Origin: Pseudodesulfovibrio senegalensis
GTDB lineage: Bacteria > Desulfobacterota > Desulfovibrionia > Desulfovibrionales > Desulfovibrionaceae
Reading direction: 5' to 3'
Assembly: GCF_008830225.1 (NCBI RefSeq)
Contig: NZ_WAIE01000005.1
Coordinates: 1-64,000, forward strand
Length of the DNA stretch: 64,000 bases
Below the pieces are notes generated by a model, which saw only the letters and a list, made by a program, of their open reading frames with translations, had not been told where the DNA came from and did no database searches. Below are positions 27,030 to 35,601 of this stretch, in pieces; positions within the stretch are counted from its first letter, which is position 1; every line of letters starts with the position of its first letter. A program made the position numbers and the translations under genes.

Positions 27030-28910
27030 ATGAAAAAATTTGGCGACCATATTCGTACCAAACGAACCCTGCTCCAGGAAAAAGACAAATCTTATTCGCA
27101 GCGGCAAGTCAGCCTCGCAATAGGAATAGAGCCCTCATATCTCAGCAAAATAGAACGAGGGCTCCCCGTGACGCTTTCCGAAGAAAAGATCATTGCGCTT
27201 GCTCGAACCTTGCACGAAGATCCGGACTATCTTCTCGCTTTATGCGGTAAAATTTCCCAAGACCTGCAACATATAATAATAAAACGACCGTTACTTTTTT
27301 CCAAACTCATTCGTGCACTCAAAGATATGCCGGATGAGGCGATTGCCGACGATAAAGCCTTCAGGCGGATATTCGGGAACCTGCAAAAACTCCATGACAT
27401 GGCCCCGGTAGGAGCTTTTTTCTTTGCTCAACAAGAAGAGGACTCCTATTGGACCAACCAGGTGCCGGCCATTCTTCACCTTCCGGCAAAAACCCCTCCC
27501 TCGCTACAAACGTTATGTAGCGCGCTATCCTCAGACAGCGAGAAAAAGTTGCAGGCACAGCTTGCACAAAAAAACGATAAATTTGATTGCGATCTTGTAC
27601 TTGCTCCCCGAAAAGGGAAACGGCCTCAGATCATTCATGTCTGGATGTGCGGGGAAGCATGTGAAGAGAAAGCCGACACCGTGCGAATGGGGATTATGCA
27701 GGACGTGACGGAAAATCGCCTGATGCGCGAAGATATTGAATCTGCGAAGAAGTCCCTTGAGCTGACCGTGGAGGAACAGCATGGCGAATTGACAACGGCC
27801 ATTGGCAAACTCAAGGATGAAGTTGAATTCAGAAAAAAGCTAGAAGAATCTTTGAGAGAAACAACCGCAACCATAAAAAAAGAAAAAATGATCCAGCAGG
27901 CTTTTTTCACGGACACAGCGCACGAACTCAGAGCGCTGGCTACAGCAATGACCTCTCAGCCCCAGAAAAACCCGAAAACCATAAACTCGCTTTTGCATGG
28001 GATTTCATCGAAGATAAACAACATGAACGACTTCCTGCTGCTGGGTAATGGCCTTGAAAAAGAAAATTCTCTCTTGGACCTTCAGGCCGTGATATCCGGG
28101 GTGGCAGGATCTTTTGAAGCAACCGTCGAAAAATCGGGGCTTTCATTTACAAAACAATTTGCTCCTGATTTCCCCAAACTCGTCAGATCCGACAAAAAAC
28201 GAATTATCCAGATTTGTTCGGCCATGCTTGAACTTCTGCACAAAAACACGGACTGGGGCTCAATCCACCTTTGCGGCGAACAACATACTGAAAAAGCGAA
28301 CTGGATTATCCTTAACTTTTCATCCGATTCCTTCAGTCGTGACGTCGACCAATCCCTGTTTTACCCCGGACTGAAAACCGATGATATGTATGAAACAAAC
28401 CCCGTTCGGCTTGTAGGCCCACTTACAGAACTGCTGGGAGGAGAGCTCGAAATACTGCCGTCCGGCGGGCGAAGAATGAATTTTTCCTTGAGCCTTCCAA
28501 TGGAAATCGATGCAGAAAAAACCATTTCGGCTGTTTCCGAAAACAAGGTCGGCCCGATCCTTGTGGTGGAAGATGATGATTACAGCAGACTTTTCATCAC
28601 AAGGGCGTTGCAGAAAAAAGGATACGACGTACATGAGGCAGATAGCGGTAACGTTGCGCTAAAAAAACTCTCTGAAACCAAATATTCGATTTTGCTTCTG
28701 GACATCCAGCTTCCGGATATCAGTGGACTCGATATTTTCAACGAGATGAGAAAAGCCCCCTCTTCCCTGAATCGTCAGACGCCCACAATCGCCGTGACTG
28801 CCCACGTAACACCGGATCACAGGCAACGTTTCCTTGAGGCCGGAATAAGTTCCATCATCGCAAAACCGTTTGAGATAGACGAATTGCTTTCAGAGATGAA
28901 ACTCTGCTGA
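27030..28910 (+). CDS. XRE-type HTH fused to PAS, degenerate histidine kinase and receiver
   Basis: A 626-residue soluble protein with an unusual order. An XRE/HTH_3 DNA-binding domain lies at about residues 5-65 (YSQRQVSLAIGIEPSYLSKIERG). A PAS-like domain at about 110-235 ends GIMQDVTENRLMRED. A coiled coil spans about 240-290, and a HisKA-like segment has His298 (DTAHELRALATAM). An ATPase-like region (about 340-490) lacks a recognisable N-box and DxGxG boxes. A full receiver spans 507-626 (Asp558 in LLLDIQLP, Lys in IAKPFE). It is probably a DNA-binding regulator controlled by signal and phosphorylation rather than an active kinase. ATG 27030 has only a distant AGGA. It is divergent from the MCP-CheW pair. 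Confidence 0.88.
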   Translation: MKKFGDHIRTKRTLLQEKDKSYSQRQVSLAIGIEPSYLSKIERGLPVTLSEEKIIALARTLHEDPDYLLALCGKISQDLQHIIIKRPLLFSKLIRALKDMPDEAIADDKAFRRIFGNLQKLHDMAPVGAFFFAQQEEDSYWTNQVPAILHLPAKTPPSLQTLCSALSSDSEKKLQAQLAQKNDKFDCDLVLAPRKGKRPQIIHVWMCGEACEEKADTVRMGIMQDVTENRLMREDIESAKKSLELTVEEQHGELTTAIGKLKDEVEFRKKLEESLRETTATIKKEKMIQQAFFTDTAHELRALATAMTSQPQKNPKTINSLLHGISSKINNMNDFLLLGNGLEKENSLLDLQAVISGVAGSFEATVEKSGLSFTKQFAPDFPKLVRSDKKRIIQICSAMLELLHKNTDWGSIHLCGEQHTEKANWIILNFSSDSFSRDVDQSLFYPGLKTDDMYETNPVRLVGPLTELLGGELEILPSGGRRMNFSLSLPMEIDAEKTISAVSENKVGPILVVEDDDYSRLFITRALQKKGYDVHEADSGNVALKKLSETKYSILLLDIQLPDISGLDIFNEMRKAPSSLNRQTPTIAVTAHVTPDHRQRFLEAGISSIIAKPFEIDELLSEMKLC

Positions 28911-28987
28911 GAAAGCCCATCCGTTGGGCAAAGAGATAAGTTCACCGTGATAAACCAATTCGCTCAAGACATCCAATCGCGGCATAG

Positions 28988-29032
28988 CCTGATGAAAAAG
29001 CCCCGACCAAAGGCCGGGGCTTTTTCATCAGG
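28988..29032. terminator. Bidirectional terminator, 18-bp perfect stem
   Basis: Arms CCTGATGAAAAAGCCCCG (28988-29005) and its exact complement (29015-29032). It contains an A-run and T-run around a GC core, so it works in both directions between the HTH-kinase gene and the convergent 136-residue gene. Confidence 0.88.
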
Positions 29033-29058
29033 ATCGCCTCAAAAAATATACGAATATA

Positions 29059-29469
29059 TCACCCCTTGCCGTTACTGGCCTTGCCCCAGGCTTCCAGAAT
29101 ACGCTGCTTGGTATATGCTACCAACCCCGCCTCGTCGGTGGAAACATCAAAACATCGGGCGTCTTCTCCTGCCAACCCCTCTGGCACCCAATCACCCAAC
29201 TCATCGGGATCCTCGACCTGATCATCATAAAAGCAGACCGAAAGCCAACGGTCAGCAGGATCATCATCCACAATATCAACCATGACAAAAAGATCGCGCT
29301 GATGACCGGGACATGCACCACGCAGGGAGTAGCTTACTCCTGGGCGGGATTTGAAGGAAAGCTCTGCTCCCTCACACGACTCAAGCGCCGACCTGAACTG
29401 TTGGAAAACAGGTTTTACCGCATTGGGGTCTTGCGTCCAGCCTTCAAGCAACTCATTCAGTTCATTCAT
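29059..29469 (-). CDS. Hypothetical acidic protein, 136 residues
   Basis: I do not recognise a family. It is a soluble, acidic, mixed alpha/beta protein with no signal peptide. The central part has SLRGACPGHQRDLFVMVDIV and an Asp/Glu-rich stretch (DIVDDDPADRW, DDQVEDPDELGDWVPEG). ATG 29469 (MNELNELLEG) is preceded by GGAGTTGCA, giving a better start than the ATG seven codons upstream. It stands alone between a terminator and the hemolysin-III gene. Codon use matches the neighbours, so it is a real gene. Confidence 0.8.
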   Translation of the reverse strand: MNELNELLEGWTQDPNAVKPVFQQFRSALESCEGAELSFKSRPGVSYSLRGACPGHQRDLFVMVDIVDDDPADRWLSVCFYDDQVEDPDELGDWVPEGLAGEDARCFDVSTDEAGLVAYTKQRILEAWGKASNGKG

Positions 29470-29571
29470 TGCAACTCCACTCCATTCCAATTGAACATGA
29501 CATCCGATCCGCCTTATAGATCAGGACTGAACGTACTGGCGACAGCAAAAAATGACAAGCCCTGCCGACAA

Positions 29572-30216
29572 TCAAATGTACCGGTACATGACCATGAAAT
29601 GACAAAAACTCCCGGCCATGACGAAAACGTGGAAAATTTCATGAAAACCAAAAAAACCGGGCCATGGGTCGGGACGTTTGAGCGCATAGATCACGGCACC
29701 GACGCTGTATAACAAACCTCCGGACGTCAGCCACAGCAATGCGCCCGTCGAAAGGTTGAGCACCAGCGGATACACGCCCACCAGAACCATCCAGCCCATG
29801 CCAAGAAACAACCCCGTGGAAAGCCAGCGGGGTGCATTGATCCAAAATATCTTGAGCACAATGCCTGCAGCGGCAAGTCCCCAGACAACCCCGAACAGGG
29901 ACCACCCCCATCCGCCACGCAACGGAATCAGACAAATGGGCGTATATGTTGCCGCAATGTAGAAAAAAATCATGGAGTGATCGACACGGCGTAAAACCCG
30001 GGTTCCTTTCTCCGACAACGGCAACCAATGATACAATGTACTCGCGGTATACAAAAGAATCATTGCTCCGCCAAAAACAGAGAAAGAAACGACGTGCCAT
30101 GGAAGCACGGGTGAAACCGAACGAAGGATCAACAAAATGGTGCCAAAAACGGCAAGAAGGGCTCCTATGCAATGGGTCAACCCACTCATAGGATCTCGAA
30201 GGCAATAAAAGGACAT
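29572..30216 (-). CDS. Hemolysin III / PAQR-family membrane protein
   Basis: A 214-residue inner-membrane protein with seven hydrophobic segments. The family's metal-site pattern is present: STLYHW near residue 61, RRVDHSMIFF near 78-87, and a C-terminal HEIFHVFV near 192-199. The bacterial members (YqfA/HlyIII) have no settled activity; eukaryotic relatives are receptors or ceramidase-like. ATG 30216 has AAGGAG six bases upstream, favoured over the longer frame to 30252. It lies downstream of the NAD-binding gene by chance or loose operon. Confidence 0.87.
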   Translation of the reverse strand: MSFYCLRDPMSGLTHCIGALLAVFGTILLILRSVSPVLPWHVVSFSVFGGAMILLYTASTLYHWLPLSEKGTRVLRRVDHSMIFFYIAATYTPICLIPLRGGWGWSLFGVVWGLAAAGIVLKIFWINAPRWLSTGLFLGMGWMVLVGVYPLVLNLSTGALLWLTSGGLLYSVGAVIYALKRPDPWPGFFGFHEIFHVFVMAGSFCHFMVMYRYI

Positions 30217-30298
30217 GGCACTCCTTGAGGTTAATGCCTCATGATATGCCATTCCTCATAATCAAACAAGCGCTTCAATCAAACAAACGCCGCCCTGC

Positions 30299-30724
30299 TT
30301 ACTTGATAATTCCGGCCCTGGCCTGCTCCAGCAGAGTGTCCGCAATGGCCTGATATCTCGTACCATGCACGGCCGGTAGATATTCATCGGAAATAAGCGC
30401 CCAAATAAGGCGGGTAATGTTCAAAGGGGCCACATTCGTGTAGTCATTTTTCATATTAGTCAGTCTGGCGCGCAATTCTTCGCCAAAAGCCGCATTCCCG
30501 GTCAGGTCGAAAATAACGTCAACCCCCACGTTCAATTCAATCAGCTCGTCGAGCGTGGCGATACGAATTCCCTTTTCCCGAGCCAGTTGCTTTCCTTCGG
30601 TTTCCTGTTTCTCAACAACGCAGACCAGCTTCAGGCAATACCCATCTTTTGCTGCCAAGATTTCCCGCAAAAATGCAGTTCCAATTCGCCCCAGCCCCAC
30701 TATAGCTATGTTATGATCGTCCAT
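30299..30724 (-). CDS. NAD(P)-binding Rossmann-fold protein
   Basis: A 141-residue single Rossmann domain: NIAIVGLGRIGTAFLREIL at the N-terminus (GxGxxG), VVEKQETEGKQLA, then VDVIFDLTGN as in the N-domain of homoserine/aspartate dehydrogenase-type oxidoreductases. No catalytic domain follows, so it is either a stand-alone cofactor- or ligand-sensing domain or a truncated dehydrogenase. The ribosome site and clean ends argue for an intact gene. ATG 30724 has GAGAGGG upstream. It is divergent from the small 30866 gene. Confidence 0.82.
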   Translation of the reverse strand: MDDHNIAIVGLGRIGTAFLREILAAKDGYCLKLVCVVEKQETEGKQLAREKGIRIATLDELIELNVGVDVIFDLTGNAAFGEELRARLTNMKNDYTNVAPLNITRLIWALISDEYLPAVHGTRYQAIADTLLEQARAGIIK

Positions 30725-30865
30725 CTGCCCTCTCTTCATTAAAAAACATGCCACACATACACAATCTAATATACGTGGTAAATGATTGATTTGATTCTTT
30801 TGTTAACACAGAGCATTGACACACGGCCAGCGTTCTGTAGAAAACAGCTGAAAAGGAGGTGCGCC

Positions 30866-31081
30866 ATCAACCTGCAAGACAGCATCACCCGCGCTGCCAA
30901 AATGGCACGGGAACAGGCAAAGGACATGGTAGTGGGAAAAAACGAGGCAGACGAATGGGTTATACTTCCCATGGACGACAGTGCCTCGGACCTGCTGGAA
31001 TCAAGTGTGATCGTCAACGAGAAAGGCTTGAAATACCCGGAAGACCATGAGCTTGTGGCCAGACTCATAGCCTCGCAATAA
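30866..31081 (+). CDS. Small hypothetical protein with apparent AUC start
   Basis: A roughly 71-residue soluble protein (NLQDSITRAAKMAREQ... DDSASDLLESSVIVNEKG). I do not recognise a family. A strong AAAAGGAGG at 30851-30859 sits six bases before ATC at 30866. No ATG, GTG or TTG in frame has proper spacing, so the likely start is ATC, or a true ATG changed by mutation or sequencing error. An in-frame ATG at 30782 would add 28 residues but lacks a ribosome site. It converges on motB'. Confidence 0.65.
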   Translation: MNLQDSITRAAKMAREQAKDMVVGKNEADEWVILPMDDSASDLLESSVIVNEKGLKYPEDHELVARLIASQ

Positions 31082-31093
31082 CGCGAAAAACAG

Positions 31094-31864
31094 CTACCAG
31101 GCCCGGTTGTCCGATGGCACAAAGAAAAACTCTACCCGCCTGTTCTTCCTGATATTTTCCTCGGAATTACTCGGATACAAAGGCTTGGCGTTGGCATAAC
31201 CGACAGCCTTGAGCCTGTTTGCGGGAATATCCGAATGATTGATCAGCCATCGCAGGCAGGCCGCGGCCCTGGCCGCAGAAAGCTCCCACTCGGAATCATA
31301 AACGCTCTGGCTGAGATCCTCAGAATCCGTATGCCCACGAATGATGAGATTCATTGTCGAATGGTGCATGCTGTCCACAACGCCCCGCAAAACGGGCTCG
31401 GCCTCCTTTCTTATGGTCGCATCCCCTGAATGAAACAAGGCATTGCCGTCGACACGGTACATAACTCCGGACTTTTCCCTGCTGACGCGTGCAATACTCT
31501 TGAGATCCCGAGACCGTATGAAATCCTTGAGACGTTCCCCCACCTCAACCATTTCCTTGTTGTTGGCCTGCCGGTCCTCAAATTTGAGCCGCGTTTCCGC
31601 ATATGCCGCGGAAATCGCCGAATGGTCTTCCTTTTGCACCCCCAAAGCCTCGGAAACCGATCCCATTAATATTTTGAAATTGTTGACATCCTGAGTAGTA
31701 AACGACAACAGCAAAACAAAAAAACACAACAAAAGCGTGACCATGTCGGCAAACGTTGCCATCCACGGAGGTATCCCTTCATCGTCACCGGGCGCATCCT
31801 GCCCTTTTTTACGGAGTGGCGGCAGTTGTTGCGGCTGCTTTTGGTCGCGTTTTTCAGGGGCCAT
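31094..31864 (-). CDS. motB: MotB-like flagellar stator protein (second copy)
   Basis: A 256-residue protein with a single N-terminal membrane helix containing the proton/ion-binding Asp (PPWMATFADMVTLLLCFF, about residues 33-50). A plug/linker and a C-terminal OmpA-like peptidoglycan-binding domain (IIRGHTDSEDL, WELSAARAAACLRWL, KNRRVEFFF) follow. It starts 17 bases after the first motB in the same operon. Its domain is less canonical at the NxxLSxxRA stretch but intact. It could form mixed stators with MotA/MotB or replace MotB under some conditions. Confidence 0.9.
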   Translation of the reverse strand: MAPEKRDQKQPQQLPPLRKKGQDAPGDDEGIPPWMATFADMVTLLLCFFVLLLSFTTQDVNNFKILMGSVSEALGVQKEDHSAISAAYAETRLKFEDRQANNKEMVEVGERLKDFIRSRDLKSIARVSREKSGVMYRVDGNALFHSGDATIRKEAEPVLRGVVDSMHHSTMNLIIRGHTDSEDLSQSVYDSEWELSAARAAACLRWLINHSDIPANRLKAVGYANAKPLYPSNSEENIRKNRRVEFFFVPSDNRAW

Positions 31865-31881
31865 ATATAATAACTCCCCCG

Positions 31882-32646
31882 CTACCAGGCATCACGTTGC
31901 GGCATATGCAGGTAAAACTCCACCCGCTGATTCCTGAAACGATTTTCCGGTGTGTCATTGGGCGCGATAGGCCTCGTGTCTGCGTATCCCACGGCCTTGG
32001 CCCTACTGATGGGGAACCCGCCCTTTTTCAAAATGTAATTCAACGCGACTGCGGCGCGGGCGGCGGAAAGCTCCCAGTTGGAAGGATAAGCCTTGGTATG
32101 TACGGGGGTATCATCACTGTGCCCACGTACCACTAAATTCAACTTATAATCTTTGAGCACCTTGACGATCTTGTCCAAAACACTCGAAGCCTCCGGCTTG
32201 AGCCGGGCTGAGTTGGGTTCGAAAAGCAACCCTACGCGTGTATTGAAAACCACGCCATCACGATCGGAGGTCACGCCCGTACCTTCGCGAATATCGACGT
32301 CCTCATTCTCAAAGAGAGACTTGATACGCATGATAACACCCAAAAAAACACGTTCATTATGCGATATTTTGGCAACCGCTTTTTTGGCGTCACTACTGGT
32401 GTTGACCAAGGCCATGTCTTCGGACTTGGCGCGAATCTCATGCACTCCGAAAGCCCCCTGAATGGAACCGAGAGCATCCCGGAACTTCTCTACATTCTGG
32501 TTGGCGAAAGAAAGAAGCAACACAAAAAAACACAGCAGAAGCGTCACCATGTCAGCAAACGTTGCCATCCATGGCGGCAAGCCCTCTTCCGGAGGCGGCG
32601 GTGCCGGCTCCTTTTTTTCTATGATTTCTTCGATATCCTTGGCCAT
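31882..32646 (-). CDS. motB: Flagellar stator protein MotB
   Basis: A 254-residue ion-channel/anchor protein. A short cytosolic tail rich in Pro/Glu precedes the membrane helix with the ion-binding Asp (ATFADMVTLLLCFFVLL, about residues 27-43). A linker and the peptidoglycan-binding domain (VVRGHSDDTPVH, NWELSAARA, NQRVEFYL) follow. It starts 11 bases after the motA stop. The near-identical helix in the next gene points to a tandem duplication. Confidence 0.93.
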   Translation of the reverse strand: MAKDIEEIIEKKEPAPPPPEEGLPPWMATFADMVTLLLCFFVLLLSFANQNVEKFRDALGSIQGAFGVHEIRAKSEDMALVNTSSDAKKAVAKISHNERVFLGVIMRIKSLFENEDVDIREGTGVTSDRDGVVFNTRVGLLFEPNSARLKPEASSVLDKIVKVLKDYKLNLVVRGHSDDTPVHTKAYPSNWELSAARAAVALNYILKKGGFPISRAKAVGYADTRPIAPNDTPENRFRNQRVEFYLHMPQRDAW

Positions 32647-32657
32647 ACAGGCTCCAA

Positions 32658-33410
32658 TCAGGAATTCTCGCGCAATGCCGGGGCAAGAAAGGCCTCAAGT
32701 TTATCCTTTACCACGGAGGGGTGTTCGCCACGCTGCACAGAAGCCACTCCCTCTATCATGATCTGCATGAACAGGGCATCTTCCTCGGAACGCTCCTCCA
32801 GTTTCTTGGCTATGGGAATGAAAACAACGTTGGCCATGACCGCACCATAAAAGGTCGTCAGCAATGCAACCGCCATGGCCGGTCCGATGGATGCAGGGTC
32901 CTCAAGGTTTTGCAGCATATTCACAAGGCCGATAAGGGTACCGATCATGCCCATGGCCGGAGCCAGCATGCCCATGCCCTTGAAAACGCCCTGCCCTTGT
33001 CGGTGACGCTGTTTCATAAAATCAAGTTCGATCTCCATAATGGAGCGAACCAACGCTTCGCTTGAGCCATCAGCCACCAGCAAAACACCCTTCTTCAGAT
33101 ATTCGTCCTCGATGGGGACCTTTTCCAGGGCGACAAGACTTTCCTTTCTGGCCTTTTCGGCAAGCCCGGTTATGGTTCTGACAATATCTGCAGGGTCCTG
33201 CGACTTAAAGAAAATGGACTTCATGGCAACCTTGATGGTGCCTATGATCGTCTTAAGAGGAAACATGACAAACGTGGCCGCAAACGTTCCACCCAAAACG
33301 ACCACCACGGAAGGAATGTCAACAAACCCCCCGGCGTTTCCACCCATCAAGATGGTGGTAATGATAAGTCCAAACCCACCAACCAGTCCGATTACCGTTG
33401 CTATATCCAT
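32658..33410 (-). CDS. motA: Flagellar stator protein MotA
   Basis: A 250-residue four-helix inner-membrane protein that surrounds MotB to form the torque-generating unit. Family patterns are VVVLGGTFAATFVMFP, KGMGMLAPAMGMIGTLIGLV (third helix) and the cytosolic loop with conserved charges. The last helix has ALLTTFYGAVMANVVFIPIA. PomA-type (Na+) versus H+ cannot be assigned by eye. It begins seven bases after fapA and heads the stator part of the fapA-motA-motB-motB' operon. Confidence 0.94.
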   Translation of the reverse strand: MDIATVIGLVGGFGLIITTILMGGNAGGFVDIPSVVVVLGGTFAATFVMFPLKTIIGTIKVAMKSIFFKSQDPADIVRTITGLAEKARKESLVALEKVPIEDEYLKKGVLLVADGSSEALVRSIMEIELDFMKQRHRQGQGVFKGMGMLAPAMGMIGTLIGLVNMLQNLEDPASIGPAMAVALLTTFYGAVMANVVFIPIAKKLEERSEEDALFMQIMIEGVASVQRGEHPSVVKDKLEAFLAPALRENS

Positions 33411-33417
33411 ATAAATA

Positions 33418-34533
33418 TCACTTCATGGCCTGCGATGACGCAACCCTGACTTCGCGGTCCTCGTAATAGAAAACCACATCTTCGTAATAATCATCCACCT
33501 TGAAATAGGCGTTGCCAATGCTGATTTCCACCCCCGGCTTCACAACCCCGGGAACAAGAATCTTGCAATTCTCCAGATTCTCGGTTCGCGAAATGGCCTC
33601 CCACAGCTTTGCCTTGCGCTTGCGCAGGTCCTGAAGCTTTTCGCGCGCCTCCATCAGGACGGGTTCATGCTCCTTGGCATGAAACCCTCCCTTGGCCACC
33701 TGTGCCTCGGCATGATGCATGCGGTCCCAGACCTTGGCTATCTCCTCATCCAAAAGCATGCTTCGGAAAAGAAACCGCGGCTTGTACCCGAGGGTCACGT
33801 TGAGGTCTGCCCCCATGCCGCCCCCCAACTGTTCCCCGACATACACATAATCATGGGCGCACACGTCGCACCCCACTATCCTGCCGCCGACGGCGAGCTT
33901 CTTTCCGGCAAAAACACGGCTATGCATCAACGAATTCTTGACCAATATGTTTCCGCCCGCATTCAGAGTGGCGTATTCACAAAAAGCAAGTTGCATGTCC
34001 TTGCCTGATTCAAGAAGAGCCTTTCCCTCGCCCTTGACCCCGGAACGACATAAAAGTTTGTCGCGGGCAGACACGTGCGCTCCCTGAACATGGCCAGCAA
34101 TGTCTATAGTACGAGCCGAGATGGAAAAGCCAGTGCCTACGGTTCCAAATACGTTAAGATCACTAACGAAATCTATATTTCCCGTGTTGAAATCAACATC
34201 TCCGCGCACATTCAGGGTCTTTCGAACGCAGATCAACCCGTCTTCGTACAGCACAAAACCATCCCGCGCCGCATACAAACGATTCGGCTCACTCTCGCGA
34301 AACCCGGTCCCTCTTCCGGCCGGAAATTGTGGTTTCTCCAAAACAAAGCGAGAATCCATACTCTCCCTGAGGGAGTCATCCAATGGAACAATCTCGGCGA
34401 GCAACTGTCCGGACGTCACGTTTTGCACGTAATCCAACTCGTAATGGTCAACGCTGCCGTTATCCAGATGGCGCGGAGCCAAATGAGTGTGATCGAAATC
34501 CGGATCAAAATGATGTTTGAGGCAATATGTCAT
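33418..34533 (-). CDS. FapA (DUF342) family protein
   Basis: A 371-residue cytosolic protein of the FapA/DUF342 family. It has a right-handed beta-helix-like core (repeated short strands VRGDVDFNTGNIDFVSDLNV, GTGFSISARTIDIAGHV, GGRIVGCDV) and a C-terminal coiled coil (about 265-310, AEAQVAKGGFHAKEHEPVLMEAREKLQ type). Family members affect flagellar or polar placement and are often next to motility genes. Here it is the first gene of the motA-motB-motB' operon, which supports a motility role. Confidence 0.87.
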   Translation of the reverse strand: MTYCLKHHFDPDFDHTHLAPRHLDNGSVDHYELDYVQNVTSGQLLAEIVPLDDSLRESMDSRFVLEKPQFPAGRGTGFRESEPNRLYAARDGFVLYEDGLICVRKTLNVRGDVDFNTGNIDFVSDLNVFGTVGTGFSISARTIDIAGHVQGAHVSARDKLLCRSGVKGEGKALLESGKDMQLAFCEYATLNAGGNILVKNSLMHSRVFAGKKLAVGGRIVGCDVCAHDYVYVGEQLGGGMGADLNVTLGYKPRFLFRSMLLDEEIAKVWDRMHHAEAQVAKGGFHAKEHEPVLMEAREKLQDLRKRKAKLWEAISRTENLENCKILVPGVVKPGVEISIGNAYFKVDDYYEDVVFYYEDREVRVASSQAMK

Positions 34534-34644
34534 GAATAGCGCCCCCGTGGCGAAATTTGCCCAAAAAAAATACTTCTTTGCAAAACGCGAGAAGCATCAA
34601 AAAATAAACTATTGCAATCAACTAAAACAGTCAATCCGGGTATA

Positions 34645-34674
34645 ATAAAAAAGGGCCGGATAAAAATCCGGCCC
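34645..34674 (-). terminator. Terminator of the 77-residue gene
   Basis: Perfect nine-pair stem GGGCCGGAT / ATCCGGCCC with an AAAA loop. On the minus strand it is followed by TTTTTTATTA. It ends the 34703-34936 transcript upstream of fapA. Confidence 0.85.
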
Positions 34675-34702
34675 CACTGTTCAATTGAAGACAAACTGGC
34701 TG

Positions 34703-34936
34703 TTAGGAATCGTCCCTCGGATAATACAAAGGGCATGAACTCCCCACCTCAAACCGCACCAAGGGAGGTTCGGAAAGCCACGCCTTTTCGGATGAAAACA
34801 GGGAATCCCGAACAAAAAAACTATCAATTGCAACCACTCCCACAACAGCTACAATAGCCATAAGCACAATCATTCGCATTCCGTCAGTTACTCCTTGCGG
34901 CAATATTTTCCATTCCGCCAGTGAAGCAACTTTCAT
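34703..34936 (-). CDS. Small single-pass membrane protein, unknown function
   Basis: A 77-residue protein with one hydrophobic segment at about residues 22-40 (MRMIVLMAIVAVVGVVAIDSFF) and a short C-terminal domain ending CPLYYPRDDS. I recognise no family. ATG 34936 (MKVASLAEWK) has a GGAAGAGTGGA purine tract upstream. It is isolated by its own terminator. The gene has neighbour-like codon use and is probably real. Confidence 0.72.
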   Translation of the reverse strand: MKVASLAEWKILPQGVTDGMRMIVLMAIVAVVGVVAIDSFFVRDSLFSSEKAWLSEPPLVRFEVGSSCPLYYPRDDS

Positions 34937-35062
34937 TCCACTCTTCCCTCCCCCAGAAGCCCAAAAACATTTGCAAGCACACCTGTTTTGGCCCATAATT
35001 ATCAAAAATCACGAGGCAGTTCAGAATCAATCAAAACATCAAAGAAAATAAATGGTTAAAAA

Positions 35063-35569
35063 ATGTCTAGACTTTATCTAGTATCGATTGCGCTCATGTT
35101 CATAGTGTATTCGACCTCGGCTTCTGCAGAGAATCTGGCAATCTCTCAGGCTGGCACTGTGTATACGCAATCCCTGAAAAACAGTGTGGAGCTGGCCAAC
35201 AAGGCATTGCCGCTTATTGCCGCCATCAATAGCGTGGACAATCAGGCGGCCAAATTGGGAACAACAGCCCAAAACTACCTTTCTCCACAGGAATTCAAAA
35301 TTTATCGAAAAAAACAGGCCGAACTCCACCAGTTGTTTGCCATGCAGAACACAGAAACCTCACTGACCAAGGATCTGCAGACGTTGAACAAATTGTACGA
35401 AGCCACACTGCTCTATCATCGCACGCGTGCCGAGTATGTGCGACGCAGAGGTACAGGCAATGGCTATGACAAATGGCTTTCTTCACAAAAGACTGATGAG
35501 GAAATGAAAAACGCCCTTGAACTGTTGGCCAAAATACGTCAACAAATAGAAAGGACGCCCATTCAATAA
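35063..35569 (+). CDS. Secreted helical protein, unknown function
   Basis: A 168-residue precursor with a clear signal peptide (hydrophobic residues 5-18, AXA-type cleavage near residue 22, STSASAEN). The mature part is almost entirely helical, without cysteines, and looks like a four-helix bundle. I recognise no family. It is followed within 33 bases by the 94-residue gene with a strong ribosome site, so they form a small operon. Function unknown; the periplasm is the likely location. Confidence 0.8.
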   Translation: MSRLYLVSIALMFIVYSTSASAENLAISQAGTVYTQSLKNSVELANKALPLIAAINSVDNQAAKLGTTAQNYLSPQEFKIYRKKQAELHQLFAMQNTETSLTKDLQTLNKLYEATLLYHRTRAEYVRRRGTGNGYDKWLSSQKTDEEMKNALELLAKIRQQIERTPIQ

Positions 35570-35601
35570 CCCTGAGCGTGCATCAAGGAAAGGAGGCCGT
35601 C

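Noticed and set aside
19629-28910. Genomic island integrated at the ssrA 3' end
   Set aside because: ssrA is a frequent integration site, and the following signalling genes look a little AT-richer, but I see no integrase and no repeat of the ssrA end downstream.
28947-29285. A 112-codon plus-strand frame after the HTH-kinase gene
   Set aside because: Runs through the bidirectional terminator and the opposite-strand gene; Pro/Arg-rich shadow frame.
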